64,000 nucleotides of DNA from the NCBI RefSeq assembly GCF_000022485.1, contig NC_012623.1, positions 744,001-808,000 on the forward strand, written 5' to 3'. Under the pieces are notes generated by a model that did not search any database, was not told the DNA's origin, and worked only from the letters and a program-made list of their open reading frames with translations. The stretch's first letter is position 1, and each line of letters opens with the position of its first letter. This document shows, piece by piece, positions 57,319 through 64,000 of the stretch. The position numbers were made by a program, and so were the translations under genes. The stretch comes from Sulfolobus islandicus Y.N.15.51 (GTDB lineage: Archaea > Thermoproteota > Thermoprotei_A > Sulfolobales > Sulfolobaceae).

Positions 57319-58584
57319 ATGAAAGACTATAGACTAACTGTTAGAGACTTACAATTAATTAAAAAGGTAGGAAAATATTACTTACAATATATACGTGTTA
57401 TAGATATGGATACTCTTTTAAAGAAAATGAAAAGGAATTCAGAGTATGAGAACACAATAGCATTACGAAATGCACTAAACGGAATTTATTATTACGTTCT
57501 TTACATACTTACAATAGACGTAGTTAAGTCTGCGAAAGAGGCTTATAAAGATAAACTCGTGAGAAAAGAATTTAGCAATGAATTTGCGTCAGAAATCCAT
57601 GGAGCATTAGATATCCCTAGATCTTTAATGACTTATCCTTCAAAGATATATTCATATTATACGTATCAAAGAGGAGCAGACTCTTCAACATTCGCAGTTT
57701 TAGGGGCACTCCTAAGGGAAATATACAGAAATATATTTAAATTAAAAAACGAATTAGAGAAATATTATGAAGAATCTCACGTTATTAATTACTTTCAATT
57801 AAATGATTTTAATGATTACGTTAATTTGCTATATGAATATAAGGATAGATTCAGAAAAGGTAAGATTAGAGCGCCTATAGAAAAAGATCCATCATGGTTA
57901 AAGCGTGCTTTTAAGATATATATTACATTGGAAAAAATGATAGGAAATGAAATATCTTTAGGAAACGAAAACTCTATACTCCCTAAAGATAAGGATATAA
58001 TAAAAATGTTATTATGGAAACTTTATGAACTTTACGTATTTTACTTATTAATTAAGTATTTCGAGAAAAAAGGGTACAAAGTTAAGGTATCTAAAAAAGA
58101 TAAGTTTGACGTAGTTATGGAAAAAGATGGAAAAAAGAAATTTATAACACTGAATTCATCACTTGATTTTTCCTCACTATTTAGCATAGATAACTCTCAA
58201 AAAATAGAGGATTTTATGGGAAGACCAGATATCGCTTTAATTAACGAAAAGAAAATTATATTCGAATGTAAATATTCAACGTCGGCTTCTTACATTTCAC
58301 AAGGAAGGTTCAAGGTTATGGCCTATATGTATGAATACGATCCTAATATAGCTATTCTTATTTATCCTGGAATTGAGAGGATAAATAAATTGAATTCTGA
58401 TAATATATTGAGTGAGAAAATAGATGAGAGTATAAGAAACAAAGAGAAAGATAAAAAGTATGTAAAGCTCATATTTAAGTCTAGAAATAATAAACCTAGA
58501 CAAATGTATATAGTAACTATTGATCCATTAACGGAAGAAAATAAACAGGTCATGGAAAGCATAATGAATGAAATATTCGTTTAA
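57319..58584 (+). CDS. McrC-like nuclease subunit
   Basis: 421 residues. The middle segment FASEIHGALDIPRSLMTYPSKIYSYYTYQRGADSSTFA is typical of McrC/DUF2357 linkers. LWKLYELYVFYLLIKYFEKKGY opens the nuclease domain, and GRPDIALINEKKIIFECKYS gives Asp304, Glu316 and Lys318 of a PD-(D/E)xK site. With the divergent McrB-like NTPase it should cleave foreign or modified DNA. The divergent rather than operonic layout is unusual for McrBC. Confidence 0.8.
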   Translation: MKDYRLTVRDLQLIKKVGKYYLQYIRVIDMDTLLKKMKRNSEYENTIALRNALNGIYYYVLYILTIDVVKSAKEAYKDKLVRKEFSNEFASEIHGALDIPRSLMTYPSKIYSYYTYQRGADSSTFAVLGALLREIYRNIFKLKNELEKYYEESHVINYFQLNDFNDYVNLLYEYKDRFRKGKIRAPIEKDPSWLKRAFKIYITLEKMIGNEISLGNENSILPKDKDIIKMLLWKLYELYVFYLLIKYFEKKGYKVKVSKKDKFDVVMEKDGKKKFITLNSSLDFSSLFSIDNSQKIEDFMGRPDIALINEKKIIFECKYSTSASYISQGRFKVMAYMYEYDPNIAILIYPGIERINKLNSDNILSEKIDESIRNKEKDKKYVKLIFKSRNNKPRQMYIVTIDPLTEENKQVMESIMNEIFV

Positions 58585-58605
58585 TATTTTTAACTATAAG
58601 CTAAT

Positions 58606-59032
58606 ATGGAATTATCGCTTAATGGCCTCTATACTAATGTCGAGAAAGGCTGGTATGATTTTACAGTTTTTGTTAGTACTCTCAGAAAGTTCTTAGCCAA
58701 AGAGTACAAATGAGAGATAATAATTACAAAGACTTAATGGAACTATCAGTACTGAACAATCTTTACAGTTAGCATTAAAGGCGACGCTCCTTGAGAATAA
58801 GGGTAATTATCCTTTTACTCATGAAATTGATGAACTAATAAGTTCTTTAAAAAATATGAAACCTGAACTGGTTGAATTAGAAAATAAGAATAAAGAATTG
58901 ATAGCATTGTTAAAACTATCCTATACAGGGTCAAGATACTTTCCTAGTTCTTACGATAAAGATACTGCTAATAAGTTAATTAGTTTGGTAAAACAATTTT
59001 TAGAGGTAATAGACTTATGGCAGAAAGAATAG
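58606..59032 (+). pseudogene. HEPN-domain gene broken by a 73-bp insertion
   Basis: The first 25 codons (MELSLNGLYTNVEKGWYDFT then VFVST) and the segment from 58754 (EQSLQLALKATLLENKGNYP, then ending at 59030) make one HEPN protein, YDFTVFVST-EQSLQLALKATLL, if bases 58681-58753 are removed. The insertion is flanked by AGTACT repeats and shifts the frame. HEPN toxins are RNases controlled by an MNT nucleotidyltransferase; the MNT gene follows, overlapping by 16 bases. Toxin probably inactive. Confidence 0.75.
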
Positions 59033-59343
59033 AGTATTTTAATAATTGGAGAAAATACGCTTATGAGATCTGTGCTTCGCTAAAGAAGGTCTTACAAGAT
59101 GTAATGGTAGTAGTCTTCGGTAGCGTAGTTAGCGGGAATTATGTGCCTTCTTTAAGTGATATAGATATTCTAATTGTAAGTGATAAGGTTGGCGATATTT
59201 TATGGCAGGCTAAGATAAACCTTTACATATTATCTGAACTTAAGAGTGATATAACTCCTTTTGAATTTCATTATTCAAATTGGAAGGATTATGAGGAATT
59301 CTATAAGGAATTTTTCAATCCTAGGGTTGAAATTAGATGCTAA
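59017..59343 (+). CDS. MNT-type nucleotidyltransferase (HEPN antitoxin)
   Basis: 108 residues. VVVFGSVVSGNYVPSLSDIDILIVS is the minimal nucleotidyltransferase motif GS-x10-DxD. The C-terminus FEFHYSNWKDYEEFYKEFFNP is common in HEPN-linked MNT proteins. In such pairs MNT neutralises HEPN, in known cases by adenylylating it. Intact here although its HEPN partner is broken. Start ATG 59017 overlaps HEPN. Confidence 0.85.
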   Translation: MAERIEYFNNWRKYAYEICASLKKVLQDVMVVVFGSVVSGNYVPSLSDIDILIVSDKVGDILWQAKINLYILSELKSDITPFEFHYSNWKDYEEFYKEFFNPRVEIRC

Positions 59344-59469
59344 TTTGTGAAATTCTTCAGTTTTTCTCAATAGAAACGTATAGCTAACTTTTAACTCAAC
59401 AGAAGATTTAGAATCTATTTTACTTCTAGCTTAAGGCCTAAAAAATTCAATCAACAAGACAGATGTTAA

Positions 59470-59946
59470 TTAAAAAATTACATATGTTCTTGTTTCTTTC
59501 TCATAGTCTATATGATCTCGTGGACCTACTCCTTCAATTCTTATATTATAGCCTCCAAATTTAGACGTTGAACGCTTTGTGTTAATCGATATCCGTGCTG
59601 CCCGTGCAAATACATATACCGAATATGTAATATAAGGATTCAAATACTCAATTAGCTCATAAGCAGAAATTATCTCCTCTTTATCGTTTTTAGCCTCTAT
59701 TACTAAAAACTGTTTACCTAATGCTTCAATAGATACTAACCTTATTATAGTGAAGACATGGTGCATTTTAGCACTCAAATCTAGAAAGTATTTATATGCT
59801 GGTATTTCCGTAAATTCGTTATTTATGAATTTATTGCGAACTTCTACTACTTTGTCCAAGAAATCATCTTTGTCTGAATTAAGAGTACTAACATATGTGC
59901 AATTCGGTGCTAATTTTTCACATGGACACAATGCAATTATAGGCAC
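59470..59946 (-). CDS. Protein of unknown function in the defence-like island
   Basis: 158 residues, alpha/beta. A Cys-containing start (MPIIALCPCEKLAPNCTYVS) is followed by a helical middle and a C-terminal basic stretch (RAARISINTKRSTSKFGGYNIRIEGVG). No motif recognised. A TATA-like TATATAT lies about 25 bases upstream. It stands alone. Confidence 0.45.
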   Translation of the reverse strand: MPIIALCPCEKLAPNCTYVSTLNSDKDDFLDKVVEVRNKFINNEFTEIPAYKYFLDLSAKMHHVFTIIRLVSIEALGKQFLVIEAKNDKEEIISAYELIEYLNPYITYSVYVFARAARISINTKRSTSKFGGYNIRIEGVGPRDHIDYEKETRTYVIF

Positions 59947-60324
59947 TCTATACTATGGATAAAAACTGCATATATATTTGTTTCCTAAAAATTTATGCTT
60001 AAAATGCTAATATTTTTATGACTATTATCCCAAATCATTTATAGAATTAATTTATATTTTTCATGACTTTAAAGAGCTAGGGAATTTCCTTCAAGAAGTC
60101 CACTGTTAATCATCTAATAAGGTAATCCAATCTCTTTACAATCAAATTCTAAAACCTCTTAGCGTTTTTAGATCATTAAAATTAACGTAAAAATGGAGTA
60201 TTATCTAATCCGCCAACTGCTTGAGTGCTATATCATTAATATAAAAACATCATTTTCTTAGCTACGTTGTGGATCGCTTCAGAATTATACAAAAATTTTT
60301 AAGTAATTATGCAGAGTATTACCC
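59947..60324. other. 378-base intergenic region
   Basis: AT-rich sequence with scattered short frames and no recognisable gene or repeat. Promoter-like ATATATTTG near 59970 probably serves the minus-strand gene. Confidence 0.4.
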
Positions 60325-60886
60325 ATGAAAAAGAAGAACACTAGGGATTGGAGTACGATGAGAACGTGGTAACTAGATACAAGCTAATGTTCCCCTTCTA
60401 CGTCTTCGAACACTGGTGGGAATTACTCCAGGAAGAGAACAGGTATGCTAAGACCAAGTACAAGGCACCAAAGGAGTTCAACGACTTCCTAGCATTCCTA
60501 CACTTATTCTTACCTTACAGAGCAATAGAAGGAGTACTAAGCACACTAGCAGAAATGAAGATAATACCGACAAGCCTAGATTATTCAACAATATGGGAAA
60601 GGGTAAGAAACATGAATATTAATTTCCCTGAAGCGAGTGACGAACTTGAAGTAATAGCTGATGGTACTGGAATAAGCACAACAAGAGGAGGACAGTAGTA
60701 GCAAAGTGGGGCAAAAGGAGGGATTCAAAATTCCTTAAGATTGAAGTAGTTATGGAGAAAGACGAGTTCAAGATAGTAAGCGCTGAGGTGACGAGTAATG
60801 AGGCCGAATCTGCTTCAAATACTGTAAAGGACTTGAAGGAAAAGGGTAAGGAAGTTAAGAGGTTCTAGGTAAGGCTTATGATGGCT
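60325..60886 (+). pseudogene. DDE transposase remnant, frameshifted and truncated
   Basis: Starts MKKKNTRDW at 60325 and shifts into the frame of YDENVVTRYKLMFPFYVFEHWWELLQEENRYAKTKYKAP. It continues to VIADGTGISTTRGGQ, with a likely first catalytic Asp, shifts again into VAKWGKRRDSKFLKIEVVMEKDEF, and is lost after ...KGKEVKRF/LGKAYDG. Three frameshifts are visible and the C-terminal third is missing. Sulfolobus IS transposase of the IS4/IS5 type; exact family not assigned. Confidence 0.7.
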
Positions 60887-61359
60887 AGATTTATAATCTT
60901 GGTGTTATTGTTGTTGTTACTCCTAGGCAGTTTCCTGAGAAGTTTATTCCAAAGGCCATTATTAGAACTTTGCTCGGTTTGCACGTTCCCGTTTACGGTG
61001 ACGGGAAGGCAGAGAGAGATTGGATATTCGTAGAAGATACTGCGAGGATAATAGCTGACTTACTAGATAGGGCTGAGTGGAAGGGGGAAGTTTATAATAT
61101 TCCTGGGAAACAGAGGGTTACCAATCTTGATTTGCTTAAATTGTTAGAGGAAGTCATGGGTAAGGAGATTAAAATAAAGTTTGTTTCCGATAGGCCGGGG
61201 CATGATAGGAGGTATTGTATGAATACTAGGCTTTCTTACGAAACGACTCCTCTGAAGGATGGATTGAGGAAGACTTATGAGTGGTACTTGGAGAATGAGT
61301 GGTGGTGGAGGCCACTAATTGCAGATAAGTTCTTTAAGGAAGATGAGCCGTGGAAGTGA
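60887..61359 (+). pseudogene. dTDP-glucose 4,6-dehydratase-like gene, C-terminal half
   Basis: Open from the transposase junction: PRQFPEKFIPKAIIRTLLGLHVPVYGDGKAERDWIFVEDTARII is the RmlB region after the catalytic Tyr. DRPGHDRRYCMNTRL and the end YEWYLENEWWWRPLI are also RmlB-like. The NAD-binding half with GxxGxxG and YxxxK is missing, so it cannot function. In an intact gene it would make 4-keto-6-deoxyglucose for surface glycans. Confidence 0.8.
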
Positions 61360-61503
61360 ATTACTTTTTATGAAAGACTAATAATATAATAGATTAACGC
61401 CTTTTATAAGATCCTTTTTAAATCCTAAGATCTTCACAATATTAGATCACAAAAAGTATCTACATGTCTGTGTTAATCATATTAGTGAAAATTATATAAC
61501 ACT

Positions 61504-61872
61504 ATGTATTTTAACAAGATACTTTGGCACTGTAGAGATAAGAAATTGGACTTCATAAAGGGCGATGTGAGTATCGCAATATATTCTGCTATAGAAGATC
61601 TCATGCGTAATAACAATATTAGCAGGAGTCTAGCAGTATTAACGTACCACTTAATAACTTCTCATCCTTTCGTTGACGGCAATAAGAGAACTGCTTTAGG
61701 GTTGTTATTACATATTTTACATGAGTTATTTAATGATAAAATATCAATATTGCCAGATTTACTAGATTTACTTATAAAGACATTGACTGATGTTGCTGAC
61801 AACCCGCCAGAAGAAGACGAGCATGCAATAAACAAGATAAGAGGAATTATACAACGGATTATTGGAGATTGA
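61504..61872 (+). CDS. doc: Fic/Doc-family toxin
   Basis: 122 residues. HPFVDGNKRTALGLLLHIL is the Fic motif HxFx(D/E)GNxR, complete with catalytic His and the phosphate-binding GNKR. The size fits Doc, which phosphorylates EF-Tu in bacteria, rather than larger AMPylating Fic proteins. Its last 14 bases overlap a small minus-strand gene (61859-61998), the likely partner. Confidence 0.85.
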   Translation: MYFNKILWHCRDKKLDFIKGDVSIAIYSAIEDLMRNNNISRSLAVLTYHLITSHPFVDGNKRTALGLLLHILHELFNDKISILPDLLDLLIKTLTDVADNPPEEDEHAINKIRGIIQRIIGD

Positions 61873-61998
61873 GATATTTATCCTCGTTTTCTTTTTCATT
61901 CTCATATTTCCTTACATAGAGGACTTTTCCGTGAATTTTCAATACTCCAGTTCTGTCAAATTCAGCTAACGCGTCAAAGTATTCTCTATAGGTCTCGA
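61859..61998 (-). pseudogene. Small gene convergent with doc, N-terminus cut by an IS5-family element
   Basis: 45 visible codons (TYREYFDALAEFDRTGVLKI, then HGKVLYVRKYENEKENEDKY) ending in TAA. The frame runs straight into the terminal repeat of the IS5-family copy at 61999. It may be the antitoxin of Doc, but known Phd antitoxins normally lie upstream on the same strand, so this is only suggested by position. Confidence 0.5.
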
Positions 61999-62852
61999 GA
62001 GAGTGTCCCAAGCGCAAATAATTGAATAAATATAGTATGATAGAAAAACAATTTTATAATTAATTAAGAATAAAATATAATTATATCTTTCAGTATAACG
62101 AGAGATTAAGCTTATATTGTAATGGAAAATAATCACGTATAGAGAAAAACAGAATTTCCAACATAGTCCACACTACCTTGATCAACTCTCGCGGTATAAG
62201 TTAGTGGGCGAGTTGACTCTCCGGAACACGCGATAACACAGAAGTGTAGATGTAGGAGTTGTAAATCAACGCGATAACGTAGACAAAGAGCTCGACCATA
62301 CCCTTTTCAGTAGCGTAAGGCCTCCAATACCTCCTCAAGAAGATCCCAAAGAACTCCACATACCTCCTGAAACTAGAGAAACCTATCAACCAGGTCGAGG
62401 ACTTCCCCACGAAGCCCCTATCCACTACCTTATAACCGCTGCGAGAGAAGCCAACCTTATTGTCCAGAAAATTGGCCAGCTCCACCTGAATCTCGTGAAC
62501 TATCATTGTAGGCGACATGAGGTTGAAGACCTTGAAGCCGAAGTAACTCCTGTTCCTCTTCTTTGTAAACTCTCCCTTGAACCTCCTCCTCACTTTGCAC
62601 TTAATGTAAAAGAAGAGCGTGTTAGCCGCCTCCCTGTACTTCCTCTGCCTTAGGTCTAGCTCAAACTTCTTCTTCAATGTTTCCTTGTTCCTCTTCCCGA
62701 AGGGTACCTCGATTAGGAAGGAATCCACGATCCACAGCTTTCCAACCTTTCCGTATAACGCACTGCTAGGTAAGTAGTCAGCGGGGCTACTCATCTTCTC
62801 CTCCAACTCCTTGGCGTACTCCTTGAACAGAGTCTTTACCTCTCCCCTAACT
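61999..62852 (-). mobile_element. IS5-family element, second copy, cut by the IS256-family element
   Basis: The left inverted repeat GAGAGTGTCCCAAGCGCAAA followed by TAATTGAATAAATATA matches the complete element at 49352 closely. The first 4 bases outside are TCGA, a palindrome like the TTAA target of the other copy. The transposase begins 202 bases inside, as in the complete copy (200). The element is interrupted at 62853; its other end is outside the window. Confidence 0.88.
62201..62849 (-). pseudogene. IS5-family transposase, second copy, N-terminus displaced
   Basis: Reads from RGEVKTLFKEYAKELEEKMSS through LWIVDSFLIEVPFGKRNKE, YKVVDRGFVGKSSTW and RRYVEFFGIFLRRYWRPYA, so all DDE residues remain. 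The first ~95 residues lie beyond the IS256-family insertion. A frame to 62914 exists only by reading into the other element. Codon third positions are more GC-rich than in the 49552 copy, so these two copies are diverged subtypes. Confidence 0.88.
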
Positions 62853-64000
62853 GGGGCTACTGGGTATAGTTGTGTGAGAAAATATGTAAGCAGAAGGTTA
62901 AAAGTCTTCATCAAGACTCACCTGGAACCTTGAAGCGTGGAGTTGTTTGAGATGATATGAGTAATGCCTTATCACCGACATGGGCCTGAACTTCCAACGC
63001 GAATTACTTTCATGGATCGAAACGTAGAGATAGACCTCCAAGGAGCGAAGAGAGGGAAAGTAACCTCCGAGCTCCTCCTCGAACCTAGCCAGGATCGAGT
63101 TGAAACTCTCCGACGTGTTATTAGTGTAGAGGTAGTGTCTAATCTCCCTGGGGAAGTTGAGAAAGGAACAATACTTGTCAGCAGCGTCAAGAAGCCTCTT
63201 GGCTCGGGCTGGAGAAAAGGGTTGGACAAGTTGGCTGAGGGACAATATAGCCTTCCTTCCCTCCTCCACCTTCCTGGAGGACTTTAGATCCCTAACTCTA
63301 ATCATTAGTTCCTCCTTGTCTGGGAGGACCCTCATGAGGTTCCTAACCATGTGTGTTATACAGAGCTGGTGTTGAGAGGAGGGAAAGAGCGTGGACACGA
63401 CGCGATCGAGTCCAGAGAAGTCATCGCTCACGATTACGTCAACCCTGCTGACTCCCCTGCTTACGAGTCCGCTCAAGAAGGACTTCCAACCGTCCAAGTC
63501 CTCCCTATCCCTAACTTCGTAGTCCAAGACGAACTTATTCCCTTCTAAGTCAACTCCTATGGCAATGTAAATGGCTCTCTCCATGATCGACTCGCTGATT
63601 CTGACCTTTACGATCTTCACATCGATGTAAAGGGCTAGGAGATCGTGAGGTAGTTCGCGGCTCTTGTATTCCTTGAGTTTGTTGGATATTCTCTCGGCAA
63701 CCCGATTCATTACGATCTCACTATACGGTATTCCCTTGGCTGCTAACACGGCCTTGACTTGACTTGGAGTCATGCCTGATAGAACGAGCTGCTGGAGGAA
63801 GTCCTCGTAATCTGGGCTGGTCCTCTCGTACTTCTCCGGAAGGATCTTGGGTCTGAAGCCACCCTTTCTGGTTCTCGGTACTCTGAGTCTTAATACTCCG
63901 TCTCCGGTTCCCAGATATCTGAAGTAGGTCCCGTTCTTGTGGTCGTCCTCAACTTGCAAGTAGGCTTCCCTCTCTTCCATCATGGCCTCTTGCAAGATTA
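62853..64000 (-). mobile_element. IS256-family element (ISC1332-like), second copy, runs off the window
   Basis: Begins with the same terminal repeat GGGGCTACTGGGTATAGTTG as at 48305 and is nearly identical to it along 1.1 kb. It crosses the place where the first copy carries the IS5-family insertion (63890-63900 here reads straight through GAGTCTTAATACTCC). It is inserted in the IS5-family transposase gene at 62853; the left target would be the 8 bases before it (CCCTAACT). Confidence 0.93.
62898..64000 (-). CDS. IS256-family transposase, uninterrupted, 5' end outside window
   Basis: About 366 visible residues: EAMMEEREAYLQVEDDHKNG, LRVPRTRKGGFRPKI, LALYIDVKIVKVR, VIVSDDFSGLDRV, CITHMVRNL, NTSESFNSILARFEEE. 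The mutator-type DDE set is complete. Compared with the copy at 48350 it lacks one Lys-Glu pair. It is probably the functional source copy. The last ~45 N-terminal codons lie outside. Confidence 0.93.
   Translation of the reverse strand, partial: ILQEAMMEEREAYLQVEDDHKNGTYFRYLGTGDGVLRLRVPRTRKGGFRPKILPEKYERTSPDYEDFLQQLVLSGMTPSQVKAVLAAKGIPYSEIVMNRVAERISNKLKEYKSRELPHDLLALYIDVKIVKVRISESIMERAIYIAIGVDLEGNKFVLDYEVRDREDLDGWKSFLSGLVSRGVSRVDVIVSDDFSGLDRVVSTLFPSSQHQLCITHMVRNLMRVLPDKEELMIRVRDLKSSRKVEEGRKAILSLSQLVQPFSPARAKRLLDAADKYCSFLNFPREIRHYLYTNNTSESFNSILARFEEELGGYFPSLRSLEVYLYVSIHESNSRWKFRPMSVIRHYSYHLKQLHASRFQVSLDEDF

Overview
The window is crenarchaeal chromosome, almost certainly from the Sulfolobales and close to Saccharolobus/Sulfolobus. 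The evidence is an AT-rich genome with TTG and GTG starts, an intron-containing tRNA-Lys, a Cdc48/VAT ATPase beside fen1, archaeal EF-1beta, L40e, LSm, Rio2, an archaeal-type SAM synthetase, a C/D box guide RNA and insertion sequences of known Sulfolobus families. FEN-1 looks clearly diverged from the S. solfataricus protein as I remember it, so I do not assign a species.

Layout. Positions 1-2250 hold the end of a sugar-nucleotide epimerase and a graveyard of IS110 and IS5-family remnants. Positions 2359-43121 are a dense conserved core. In order it contains: an ECF vitamin transporter; a degenerate ThDP-fold protein; L40e; a NusA-like KH protein; aspS; truD-pth2; a zinc ribbon protein and EF-1beta; cdc48, a small wHTH gene and fen1; a tetrapyrrole operon (siroheme dehydrogenase-like gene, hemA, hemB, hemL, hemC, hemD) running into a phosphodiesterase and a pair of FAD oxidoreductases; an MBL-fold protein and DNA ligase; a dual-guide C/D sRNA and dcd; a protein disulfide oxidoreductase; AMMECR1, a Mut7-C RNase and a small membrane protein; RqcH, Rio2 and a DUF460 protein; SAM synthetase and LSm; CTP synthase; a hexulose-phosphate synthase-like gene; DUF2153, Trm112-like and phosphoglucosamine mutase genes. 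Many of these genes overlap by 1-4 bases and are probably co-transcribed.

At 43187-43228 lies the 3' half of a tRNA-His gene, cut in the anticodon loop, as left by SSV-type integrases. Everything to its right looks acquired. Positions 43229-51350 are plasmid- or virus-like: small membrane and wHTH proteins, two copies of a convergent small-ORF/RelE-like toxin module, a recurring stop-codon hairpin, a 346-bp MITE-like insertion, a purine-rich decayed repeat region, and a gene split by an IS256-family element. Positions 51500-62000 form a defence-like island: a 2H-phosphoesterase/metallophosphoesterase fusion, SfsA, a divergent McrB/McrC-like pair, a broken HEPN gene with its MNT partner, a Fic/Doc toxin, and remnants of IS630, IS1-like and other transposases.

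The clearest structural result concerns two mobile elements. A 1332-bp IS256-family element (the length of ISC1332) carries a 1296-bp IS5-family element inside it at 49352-50647. At 61999-64000 the nesting is reversed, with the IS256-family element sitting inside an IS5-family copy. Removing both elements and one 8-bp target duplication restores a 178-codon reading frame. The best candidates for undescribed biology are the duplicated tail-to-tail toxin modules with their stop-codon hairpins, the 2H/metallophosphoesterase fusion, and the structured RNA-like sequence after the split gene.
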